This document shows positions 1 through 6,630 of a DNA stretch of 6,973 nt, one piece after another. Numbering within the stretch: position 1 is the first letter of the stretch; each line of letters opens with the position of its first letter. Where the stretch lies: assembly GCA_938007945.1 (NCBI GenBank), contig CALLME010000011.1, positions 1-6,973 of the forward strand, in the 5' to 3' direction. The notes below the pieces were generated by a model, which saw only the letters and a program-made list of their open reading frames with translations, was not told where the DNA came from and did not search any database. This DNA comes from an uncultured Caulobacterales bacterium (GTDB lineage Bacteria > Pseudomonadota > Alphaproteobacteria > Caulobacterales > Maricaulaceae). A program made the position numbers and the translations under genes.

Positions 1-632
1 GCCCGTGCCATGCGAAATAGGCGCGCAGCATTAAATCTTAGCTTAGGGCCAAAGATTTCAGGGTCAGGGTGAAAGCGCACTTTTGTGCCACGACGGTTAT
101 TGATTGCACCAAGATTTTTGATTTTCCCTTGCGGTTTACCCTTAGAAAAACTCATAGAATACAATGTCTTATTACGCGCCACTTCAACAATCAAATCATC
201 TGATAATGCGTTCACAACGGACACGCCCACGCCGTGCAAACCACCTGATGTTTCGTAGGCTTTATTGGAAAACTTCCCGCCCGAATGCAACTCTGTCAGG
301 ATAACTTCGAGCGCGGATTTTTTAGGATATTTGGGGTGCGGATCGACGGGAATCCCGCGTCCATTATCTGCGATAGAGAGATAGCCATTGGCCTCAAGTT
401 CGACCTCGATACGGCTTGCGTGTCCCGCCACCGCTTCATCCATAGAGTTGTCGATAACTTCAGCAAAAAGGTGGTGCAGAGCGCGGGCATCCGTCCCGCC
501 GATATACATGCCAGGACGCAAGCGGACAGGTTCTAGGCCTTCTAAGACCTCAATATCTTTGGCGGAATAGCCGCTTGTATCTTCACCAGATTTTGGCCCT
601 GCAAACAGGTCTTTTTTCGCCGCACTCGCCAT
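1..632 (-). CDS. parE: DNA topoisomerase IV subunit B (ParE), N-terminal part, cut by window edge
   Basis: ParE is the ATPase subunit of topoisomerase IV, which with ParC separates linked daughter chromosomes. The first 210 codons are present and the rest lies off the left edge. Visible GHKL ATPase features: RPGMYIGGTD (39-48); the N-box FAEVIDNSMDEA (56-67), with the expected catalytic Glu58 and Mg-binding Asn62; the G-box IADNGRGIPV (87-96), with nucleotide-contacting Asp89; and the ATP lid GGLHGVGVSVVNALS (130-144). ALHHLFAEVIDNSMDEA fits alphaproteobacterial ParE better than GyrB, which normally reads LHHMVxEVVDNAIDEA. The ATG at 632 has a good ribosome site, AAGGTGAG, ending 7 bases upstream; an in-frame GTG at 644 is a less likely start. 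A weak promoter (TTGCAT, 16 bases, CATAGT on the minus strand) can be proposed in the 120-base gap behind the autotransporter gene. No terminator is evident in that gap. Confidence 0.92.
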   Translation of the reverse strand, partial: MASAAKKDLFAGPKSGEDTSGYSAKDIEVLEGLEPVRLRPGMYIGGTDARALHHLFAEVIDNSMDEAVAGHASRIEVELEANGYLSIADNGRGIPVDPHPKYPKKSALEVILTELHSGGKFSNKAYETSGGLHGVGVSVVNALSDDLIVEVARNKTLYSMSFSKGKPQGKIKNLGAINNRRGTKVRFHPDPEIFGPKLRFNAARLFRMAR

Positions 633-752
633 GCTGTCGCTCACCTTGAAAATGAATCAGAAACGCTACTATGCGGCGATTTGCGCCCCATGCAAGTGGA
701 GCGCTAATTTAATCGTGCGAATTAACTTTTGACGGTCGAGCAGGCAGCGCCG

Positions 753-3700
753 TTAGAACAGCAAACGTAAGACGATACGACCCGTATGGCGGATAAAGCC
801 GTCACGAATATCACTATCAACGTCGAGCGAGAAGCTTGAGAATTCAGAGCCAGCCGCGACAGAGAAACCAAGGAGGAAACCACTATTTGGGAATTCCTCT
901 GATTCAATTGTGAACGGTGTTGTGCCGCCGACAAAGCGGCCTGTGGTAATAACGCCGTCATTGATAAAATCATTGCGGTAGCCAACGCGCACAGATGGGC
1001 GTACCCATGTCCGCTTACCCATAAACTTACCGCCGAAATTCAGCATAGCTGTCGCAGACCCGCTATCAGATGTGCGCTCATCAATGTCGAGCGCAATGCC
1101 TTCAAGGCCGTTTTCTGTATAGGCTTTTTCTTTCAGCGTTAGATAGTCAAGCGATACGGCAGGACGCACAAAGAAGCGGTCGCTTATATCGTAATCATAT
1201 CCCGCGCGGAGCGAGGCGTTCACATGCGTACCAGACCAATCGCCTGACGACTCGCCCGTGAAGTTACCGACATTAACGAGTCTTTGGCTCTCGAAATCAT
1301 TATAGCCAAAGCCCGCAATTGCCTCGATACCTAGATTACCCGTCTGGTAGCCTGCGTAAGCACCAAGCTGTACAGTAACCATGTCAAACGGCTCATCATT
1401 ATCAGCAACGCTTTCAATTTCAGTCGACGCAAAACCAGCTGTAATGCCCACAGCGTGGAACGGCCCAAGTGCAGTATCTAGACCGGCATTGAATCCGAAG
1501 CCAGAGCCGCGATATTGCTCGGACAGCCCCGCCAAGTCGCGGTCAGCGAAATAGGCAAATTCTTGTATCCATGCGCCGCCTGGACGGTCTTGGCTGCGGC
1601 GGACATTATCAAGATGTGCACCGACAGCGCCTGTCGCGCCGTCTACATTGGCAATCACGAATTGACGCGCCGCGGCGGCAAATTCAGGCAGCAACTGGTT
1701 GAACGCTTGGTTGAACTCGGATCCGTCCGTGATGTTCACGAAAGCATCGCCAAGTGCGGCGTTCGCACCCAAAGCCTCAAAGGCAGAGTTGAAGGCGGAT
1801 GTTTGTACATTGTCGAGGCCGAGTTCTGATGTTTCGCGCAGGTCTAGCGTCACGATAAGCGCGTTGGGGTCGTTCGGGTCAAACGCGTAGCTGGTATTAT
1901 AAAGGAACGGCGAAACAGTCCCAGTCAACGCAGAAAGATCGCCCTCAATGTTGAGGTTAGATGCACTGCTTGCGACTGTGAATGTGTTGGCCGTACTCCC
2001 GATAATATTGGACAGAATGGGATTAATCTGTGCGCCCTCCGCGAATGTAATATCTCCTGACGCGACTAATGTGCTGGCCTGTCCCGTCGCGCCGTCAAGC
2101 GTCGGGTTGTATGCCGATGTCGCGTCAAAGCTCGCAGAGCGAATGGAAATGGGTGTGCCTGAAAGGTTAGTGAGAGAACTATTTACGACATCTAGGCCAA
2201 GCGTACCGCCTACGCTGGTGATTGCGCCTTGAACCAGAGATCCTCCGCTTAAAGACAGCGTGTTCTCTCCACCAGCAAACGCCACGTCGCCGATAAGCGT
2301 ACCTGCTGTTAAGGTGACGACATCGTCGCCACTGCCGAGAAGGACGTCGCCAATGATTGACGGATCGGGCGGTGTGTTGTTGTCAGTTTCGTCCGTATCC
2401 ACTGCACGGTTTTGAGTCAGGCTGAGACCTGAGGTGTTCGCTGACAAATCCAGTGCGACACGCGTAAACTCTGTTGTTTCATTGCCATTGGCGTCAGAAT
2501 TGATACCAAAGGCGCTAATTGTACCTGTATTGACGATGTTGTTGAGTGTACCTGAGGCGTCACGAAGCGCCACGACGTTGCCGTTACGCCCAGTGATAAC
2601 GGCACCAATCGCTCCACTATTCATGAGGCTGCCAATGTCTGCGTCAGATTCGATATCAATGGCCACGACTTCAATCAGGCGCGGTGCGACAATATTGTCA
2701 CGGTCTGCGTAAACTTCATCATCGGCTTCGCGAACACTGGCCGTGATAATGCCAGTATTATTTATAGTCTCAGAAATTGCGCCGTCTCCAAAGACAAGCA
2801 CTTTGGCCGTACCTGTAAAACCGTCGACATCAGCAGTGCCGTCATCGCCAGAGCGGAAACTGCTTGCACTCATCGTGCCTGAATTAAAGAACCCGCCTTC
2901 AAGTGTCGCGTCTCGCACTTCAAATGTTGTCGAATTCACGTCGTTATAAACGCCTTGAGCGACAAGCTGGCCCTCATTGATAAATCCGTAGAGAAGATTA
3001 GCGTCAAAACCTTCGGCGTCAGGGTCAGTAATCGCCGATACACGTCCAATGGCGATGGGCGTGCCTTGACCATCAATCAAAATGGCAGGTGCGCCGCCAA
3101 GTTGCGTGACGGAGGCCACTGAGGTGATAGCGGAAGTGACCGTGCCGTCTTCAGCTGTGGTCGTTGTAACAACTTGGTCAAATAATATGCCGTCGCGAAT
3201 ATTGCTGCTTATATTGACGGCTGCACCTGCTTGGCCGAGGTCGTCTTCATCAAGTAATGGTCGCGCCTGCACATTCGGGCGGTCTGTGAAACGGTAGCCC
3301 GTATTCGTAATTGCGCCTGTTGCCGTAAATCCACCGTCAATATCGCCACTCACGACGACAGATGAGGCACCCGTGCCGCGCGTCGCAATGCCGCGTCCTA
3401 AGGCAAGCTCGCCGATAATTCTGTCTTCAATGCTGACACCGACAGAATTATTGCCTGTCACAGCAATGCTGCCTAGCGCGTTTATATCGCCTGTTACCCC
3501 AGAGCCCCCCGCAAGACGAATGCCGTAGCTATCATTACCTTCGACCGAAATGCTGCCCGCGGCCTCTAAGGTCACGTCGCCGACAAATGGGCTCGCGCCC
3601 GAAATCAAAATACCTGTACGCCCTGTGCCCAAGGCGAGTGGCTGGTCAGGGATACGGTCGCCGTCTGTGTCCTCAGGCGTGTAATCTTCGACAATGCCAA

Positions 3701-4004
3701 TCGCTCCCGACTGCGTATAGCCGCCTGTATTGCCACCACTGATAAGTACGCCAGTGGCGTTATCGACATTGTTGATGTTGACCACGCCTGACTGGGTCAC
3801 GGTGTTGTCAGAATTAATCGTAATCGCAGGGCCTTCGCCTGTCGTAGAGACAGTAATGCCCGTATTGACAGTGATATCGCCCCCGTCTTCTGTCGTGATG
3901 GGCGTGTCGCGATCTGCGTCGATTGTGGTCTGGGCCGAGGCGAGGCTCGCAGCGCCAAACATAAGTGATGTAAGGGCTGTCGTCAGAAAAAGGCGATTAA
4001 GCAT
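753..4004 (-). CDS. autotransporter (type Va secretion) with beta-helical passenger and C-terminal outer-membrane barrel
   Basis: About 1083 residues, numbered from the ATG at 4004. A TTG at 4019 would add five residues, but the ATG opens directly into a signal peptide: MLNRLFL, a hydrophobic stretch, then ASLASA|Q with likely cleavage after residue 24. The passenger (about 25-750) is rich in Gly, Thr, Ser, Asn and Asp. It has irregular beta-helix repeats: GD-x-I/V units near 142, 172, 198 and 223, and a recurring pattern of Asn-x-Gly followed by Ile/Met-x-Ala (near 343, 374, 415, 461, 491). A GSGDDVVTL segment lies near 558. The autotransporter barrel runs from about 809 (GGAWIQEFAYFADRD) to the end, with alternating aromatic/Gly strands and a terminal Phe (LRLLF), the usual BAM recognition end. 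There is no Cys, and all three Trp are in the barrel. No catalytic domain is recognisable in the passenger, so adhesin or surface-layer roles are only guesses. The gene stands alone, 145 bases after the XRE gene on the same strand. Confidence 0.93.
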   Translation of the reverse strand: MLNRLFLTTALTSLMFGAASLASAQTTIDADRDTPITTEDGGDITVNTGITVSTTGEGPAITINSDNTVTQSGVVNINNVDNATGVLISGGNTGGYTQSGAIGIVEDYTPEDTDGDRIPDQPLALGTGRTGILISGASPFVGDVTLEAAGSISVEGNDSYGIRLAGGSGVTGDINALGSIAVTGNNSVGVSIEDRIIGELALGRGIATRGTGASSVVVSGDIDGGFTATGAITNTGYRFTDRPNVQARPLLDEDDLGQAGAAVNISSNIRDGILFDQVVTTTTAEDGTVTSAITSVASVTQLGGAPAILIDGQGTPIAIGRVSAITDPDAEGFDANLLYGFINEGQLVAQGVYNDVNSTTFEVRDATLEGGFFNSGTMSASSFRSGDDGTADVDGFTGTAKVLVFGDGAISETINNTGIITASVREADDEVYADRDNIVAPRLIEVVAIDIESDADIGSLMNSGAIGAVITGRNGNVVALRDASGTLNNIVNTGTISAFGINSDANGNETTEFTRVALDLSANTSGLSLTQNRAVDTDETDNNTPPDPSIIGDVLLGSGDDVVTLTAGTLIGDVAFAGGENTLSLSGGSLVQGAITSVGGTLGLDVVNSSLTNLSGTPISIRSASFDATSAYNPTLDGATGQASTLVASGDITFAEGAQINPILSNIIGSTANTFTVASSASNLNIEGDLSALTGTVSPFLYNTSYAFDPNDPNALIVTLDLRETSELGLDNVQTSAFNSAFEALGANAALGDAFVNITDGSEFNQAFNQLLPEFAAAARQFVIANVDGATGAVGAHLDNVRRSQDRPGGAWIQEFAYFADRDLAGLSEQYRGSGFGFNAGLDTALGPFHAVGITAGFASTEIESVADNDEPFDMVTVQLGAYAGYQTGNLGIEAIAGFGYNDFESQRLVNVGNFTGESSGDWSGTHVNASLRAGYDYDISDRFFVRPAVSLDYLTLKEKAYTENGLEGIALDIDERTSDSGSATAMLNFGGKFMGKRTWVRPSVRVGYRNDFINDGVITTGRFVGGTTPFTIESEEFPNSGFLLGFSVAAGSEFSSFSLDVDSDIRDGFIRHTGRIVLRLLF

Positions 4005-4054
4005 AGCGGGCAGGTCCAAAATAGGTCGTATTAGTCTTTTGTCAGGTCAGTAAG

Positions 4055-4082
4055 TACCCGACTCAAACTGTCTTAACGGGTA
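4055..4082. repeat. 6-bp inverted repeat upstream of the autotransporter gene
   Basis: TACCCG (4055-4060) and CGGGTA (4077-4082) are exact reverse complements separated by 16 bases, about 50 bases upstream of the autotransporter ATG. It could be half-sites of an operator or a weak hairpin in the leader RNA. With only 6 bp per arm it may be chance. The rest of the 145-base gap (4005-4149) shows no clear sigma-70 promoter; the best guess on the minus strand is CTGACA, 16 bases, TATTTT, close to the start codon. Confidence 0.25.
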
Positions 4083-4149
4083 ATGTTGCGCGCGCCAATG
4101 AAAGAATGGTTATTTTCTCGCCATATAACAGTCAGTTTTTGCGGATGAG

Positions 4150-4767
4150 CTATGATGTTGGACGCACCGCATGGGCGAGAATGTTGACCATTGTCGCGTG
4201 GGCGGGCGTCTCGCCAATATTTTCGATGATATGGTCTTTATCCGCGCGGTATCGGAGGGTTTGGCCTGCCTTGGCCTCCCAGCTTTCTTCTTTGACCGTA
4301 ACCCGAAGATGACCTTCTAGAATTGTGAGATTCTCAACTGACCCCGCTGGATGTGCAGAGCTTTCGAGCCGACCGCCAGGGAGGGCCTTAAAATCATACC
4401 ACTGCACCCATTGCACTGTGTCGATCCAGCCCGTGATGCGAAGTTCACACAGCCCATCTTCGGACTTAAGTTGCGGCGTGTCTTGCGTATTAAGTTTTTG
4501 CACGAGCGCAGAGCCATTGTCCGGCGTATCAACTAAAAACGCTTCAACGCTTGTGCCCAGTGCTTGAGAGAGGCGAGACAGCGTAGCAAGTGAAGGATTT
4601 GTCTCATTTTTTTCAATCTGCGAAATCATCGACTTGGCGACGCCTGACATTTCAGACAATTCGCCGAGTGAGAGGTTGTCGACCGTGCGAAGACGTTGAA
4701 TAGTCTTACCCAGACGGTCGCCTAACGCGTCTGTTTCAGGGCATATCTGACGTTTGGTTCGGGCCAA
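4150..4767 (-). CDS. XRE-family transcriptional regulator with C-terminal cupin domain (SutR/YdcN-like architecture)
   Basis: A 205-residue one-component regulator. An XRE helix-turn-helix lies at about 18-77: LGKTIQRLR, then LSLGELSEMSGVAKSMISQIE, with the recognition helix around VAKSMISQIEKNETNP, then LATLSRLSQALGTSVEAFL. A cupin_2 barrel lies at about 122-195, with HPAGSVENLTILEGHLRVTV and AGQTLRYRADKDHIIENIG. The cupin keeps His139 and His179 but not the full HxH metal motif, so it may bind a small ligand without a metal. The start is the TTG at 4767: there is no in-frame ATG or GTG between the upstream stop and the helix-turn-helix, and GAGAG lies 4 bases before the TTG. This architecture is shared by E. 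coli SutR, which controls sulfur utilisation, and by PuuR. The gene diverges from the cysG operon, which favours a SutR-like role in sulfur control. That role is inferred from context and not shown by the sequence alone. Confidence 0.9.
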   Translation of the reverse strand: MARTKRQICPETDALGDRLGKTIQRLRTVDNLSLGELSEMSGVAKSMISQIEKNETNPSLATLSRLSQALGTSVEAFLVDTPDNGSALVQKLNTQDTPQLKSEDGLCELRITGWIDTVQWVQWYDFKALPGGRLESSAHPAGSVENLTILEGHLRVTVKEESWEAKAGQTLRYRADKDHIIENIGETPAHATMVNILAHAVRPTS

Positions 4768-4817
4768 GGCGCTCTCACAAATGTGACCATTCGCTTAAAA
4801 TAAATGCCGCGAGGGTC

Positions 4818-4826
4818 TGGTATAAT
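4818..4826 (+). promoter_or_regulatory. extended -10 promoter of the cysG operon
   Basis: TGGTATAAT is a consensus extended -10 element (TGN before TATAAT) about 100 bases upstream of the preferred cysG start. The -35 position at 17-base spacing reads AAATAA and is poor, which fits an extended -10 promoter that relies less on -35 contacts. Transcription should begin near 4832-4835, at the edge of the adjacent palindrome. Confidence 0.6.
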
Positions 4827-4834
4827 GTCCAATC

Positions 4835-4850
4835 GTTCTATATATAGAAC
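4835..4850. promoter_or_regulatory. 16-bp perfect palindrome, putative operator for the divergent XRE-cupin regulator
   Basis: GTTCTATATATAGAAC is an exact self-complementary 16-mer; the symmetry stops at the next base on each side. It begins 8 bases after the -10 hexamer, so a bound dimer would cover the predicted start of transcription and block the cysG promoter. It has no unpaired loop, so an RNA hairpin is unlikely and a dimer-binding DNA site is the better reading. It also lies upstream of the XRE gene and could serve for autoregulation. That the neighbouring XRE-cupin protein binds it is inference. Confidence 0.6.
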
Positions 4851-4914
4851 ACTTCAAAAGCAAGCCGAATATGCGGTTTGCCCCCATAAGCCATCTGGCA
4901 AAACCTGAGGCGTT

Positions 4915-4918
4915 GGAG
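4915..4918 (+). promoter_or_regulatory. cysG: ribosome binding site that fixes the cysG start
   Basis: GGAG lies 6 bases before the ATG at 4925. The alternative in-frame ATG at 4871 has no comparable purine-rich site. The shorter start also matches the usual CysG beginning (M-x-x-LPI, as in E. coli MDHLPIF). Confidence 0.7.
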
Positions 4919-4924
4919 CCAAAC

Positions 4925-6316
4925 ATGCGATATCTTCCCATTCATGTGGACACGGCGGAGCAGACAATTTTGATTGTCGGCGGTGAGGGTGCGGCGGAAG
5001 CCAAGCTGCGCACACTTGTAAAAACCGACGCGAAACTTCTCCTCATCGCGCCAGAGATTTCTCCTGAAATTAAGCGCTGGGTAGAGGCCGGGCGCATCAT
5101 CTGGGACGCGCGTGATTTTTCTGAATCAGATTTAGACGGCATGCGTTTGGTCTATGCCGCGACAGAGGATGATCCGACGAACTCTCACATTGCAAATCTC
5201 GCAGGCGCGCGCGGACTTCTCGTCAATGCGGCGGATCAAAAAGATGCCTGTGCCTTTATCACGCCCGCGCTTGTAGACCGCAGCCCCGTGATTGTCTCCA
5301 TTGGCACAGAAGGGACAAGCCCAAGCCTCGCGCGTGCTGTGAAATCCGAGATGGAACAGCTATTGCCTTCCACGCTCGGCTCACTTGCAAATAAAATCAA
5401 TGGCTTGCGGGCAAAAGTGAAACAAAGCCTGCCAGACCTGTCAATACGCCAAACCTTCTGGGCAGATATATTTGATGGTAAGGATTTACGCTCTCAACTC
5501 CGCATCACCGAGTCAGAATTAGAAGCGCGCGTGGACGCGAAACTTGCCGCAGGTAAGGCGGGCGAGAAGACAGGTGAAGTCGTCCTCGTCGGCGCGGGGC
5601 CAGGCTCTGCGGAGCTTTTAACGATTGGGGCACGGCAAGCGCTTCACGCGGCGGACGTGATTGTCTATGACCGCCTCGTCAGCCAAGACGTGCTCGATTT
5701 CGGACGTCGTGAAGCGGAATATATTTACGTCGGCAAAGACCCTCATGGCTATTCGACACGCCAAGACGCCATCAATGCTATCCTCAATGAGAAAGCCCAA
5801 GGCGGCCATCAAGTCGTACGCCTCAAATCGGGTGACCCGCTTATATTTGGTCGCGCGGATGAGGAGCTTGACGCGCTATCAAACGCGGGTCTTCGCTACC
5901 GCATCATCCCTGGAATTACGTCGGCTGCGTCAGCTGCCGCGGAGATTGGCGCGTCGCTCACCACACGCGGACGGAATAAATCAGTGAGTTTTATTACAGG
6001 GCACGACGCCGAAGGCTTTGCTGATCATGATTGGAAAGCGCTCGCCACACGCGACACACGCGCCGCGATTTATATGGGCGTTGGCGCGAGCCGATTTATT
6101 CAAGGGCGTTTGCTGCTTCACGGCGCAGACCGCGCCACGCCTGTGACCGTTGTTGAGAACGCTTCGCGTGCTAACCAACTGATTGTCGCGACCACGCTTG
6201 AAAGCCTTGCCGATGACATCAAAGCGCGTGGTATTAAAGGCCCCGCTATTCTTCTGCTCGGCTACGCTCCGCGCGAAGCCATTGCGGAAGTGACAAAATT
6301 AGGAGTGGCGATATGA
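4925..6316 (+). CDS. cysG: siroheme synthase: precorrin-2 dehydrogenase/sirohydrochlorin ferrochelatase fused to uroporphyrinogen-III C-methyltransferase
   Basis: Trifunctional enzyme that converts uroporphyrinogen III to siroheme: two SAM-dependent methylations, NAD-dependent oxidation, then iron insertion. It is 463 residues from the preferred ATG (E. coli CysG has 457); an ATG at 4871 would add 18 unsupported residues. The N-terminal half has the NAD-binding ILIVGGEGAAEAK (15-27), YAATEDDPTN, and Asp104 in NAADQKDACAF, aligned by eye with the catalytic Asp104 of E. coli and Salmonella CysG. The phosphorylated Ser128 of the enteric enzyme is Thr here (IGTEGTSP). The linker and dimerisation region runs to about 215. 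The methyltransferase half has GEVVLVGAGPGSAELLT (218-234), VVRLKSGDPLIFGRADEE (298-313), PGITSAASAAA (330-340) and PAILLLG (440-446). It is the first gene of the operon and supplies the cofactor for the reductase two genes on. The stop overlaps the next start (ATGA). Confidence 0.95.
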   Translation: MRYLPIHVDTAEQTILIVGGEGAAEAKLRTLVKTDAKLLLIAPEISPEIKRWVEAGRIIWDARDFSESDLDGMRLVYAATEDDPTNSHIANLAGARGLLVNAADQKDACAFITPALVDRSPVIVSIGTEGTSPSLARAVKSEMEQLLPSTLGSLANKINGLRAKVKQSLPDLSIRQTFWADIFDGKDLRSQLRITESELEARVDAKLAAGKAGEKTGEVVLVGAGPGSAELLTIGARQALHAADVIVYDRLVSQDVLDFGRREAEYIYVGKDPHGYSTRQDAINAILNEKAQGGHQVVRLKSGDPLIFGRADEELDALSNAGLRYRIIPGITSAASAAAEIGASLTTRGRNKSVSFITGHDAEGFADHDWKALATRDTRAAIYMGVGASRFIQGRLLLHGADRATPVTVVENASRANQLIVATTLESLADDIKARGIKGPAILLLGYAPREAIAEVTKLGVAI

Positions 6317-6630
6317 GCCTGAAACATAAAGGCAAAGGCCCGCAAGCGCTGACGGCCAATAATCTGCGCGAAGGCTATGTCGTTTGGCTCACTAAAGATA
6401 TGAGCTGGTCCGATAACTACGCAGATGTGCTGCTCTCTGAAGACGAAGACGTGATTGAGAAAATGCAGGCGCAAGGTGAGGCGGACGACCTCGCTAACCT
6501 TGTGACGGGTGTTTATTTCATTGATGTGGACCCAGAGACAGGTCTGCCTGCGCGCTACCGCGAACGGTTCCGTGTCAAAGGGCCGAGCTATGATACCGCC
6601 GCCTTTCTTGCGGCTAAGGAGGCGAACTAA
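6313..6630 (+). CDS. DUF2849 family protein of the sulfite reduction operon
   Basis: A 105-residue soluble protein recognisable as DUF2849 by ALTANNLREGYVVWLT near the N-terminus (12-27), the middle GEADDLANLVTGVYFIDVD (55-73) and RERFRVKGPSYD near the C-terminus (83-94). It has no signal peptide, membrane segment or Cys. It has a basic N-terminus (KHKGKGP) and an acidic middle (SEDEDVIEKM). The family has no established function that I know of. It is typically found between cysG and the nitrite/sulfite reductase gene in alphaproteobacteria, as here, which suggests a helper role in siroheme delivery or reductase assembly; that is inference only. The start overlaps the cysG stop as ATGA, with AGGAG 7 bases upstream, so translation is probably coupled. 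Confidence 0.88.
   Translation: MSLKHKGKGPQALTANNLREGYVVWLTKDMSWSDNYADVLLSEDEDVIEKMQAQGEADDLANLVTGVYFIDVDPETGLPARYRERFRVKGPSYDTAAFLAAKEAN
6616..6622 (+). promoter_or_regulatory. strong ribosome binding site for the reductase gene
   Basis: AAGGAGG, close to a full anti-16S match, lies inside the end of the DUF2849 coding sequence, 7 bases before the ATG at 6630. The TAATG stop/start overlap indicates reinitiation. The strong site suggests the reductase is made at a higher level than its two upstream partners. Confidence 0.7.

Noticed and set aside
633..752. Possible terminator between the autotransporter gene and parE (GCGCTCC...GGGGCGC stem on the minus strand)
   Set aside because: The stem has a mismatch/wobble, an 8-base loop and no following T-run, so it does not qualify as an intrinsic terminator.
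1515..3297. Several plus-strand open frames of 60-105 codons opposite the autotransporter gene
   Set aside because: They are antisense to a clearly coding repeat-rich gene, have no good ribosome sites, and their products are low-complexity reflections of the Gly/Thr/Asp-rich passenger.
3730..4053. Plus-strand 107-codon frame overlapping the start of the autotransporter gene
   Set aside because: It lies opposite the signal peptide and first repeats, resembles no family, and has no ribosome site. It is an antisense shadow.
4120..4131. 12-base direct repeat GCCATATAACAG shared with 6715-6726
   Set aside because: One or two 12-base matches are expected by chance in 7 kb, and the second copy lies inside the reductase coding sequence.
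4775..4786. TCACA-AA-TGTGA, resembling a compact CRP-type inverted repeat, just upstream of the XRE start codon
   Set aside because: The arms are only 5 bp with a 2-base centre, unlike the 6-base spacing of CRP sites, and they include the likely ribosome site of the XRE gene. Chance is sufficient.
4871..4924. In-frame upstream ATG giving CysG an 18-residue N-terminal extension, or a possible leader peptide
   Set aside because: It has no ribosome site, the extension is not part of the CysG family, and the frame does not stop, so it is not a separate leader peptide.
5661..5987. 108-codon plus-strand frame inside cysG
   Set aside because: It lies in another frame of a well-conserved methyltransferase domain and has no family resemblance. 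It is a shadow frame.
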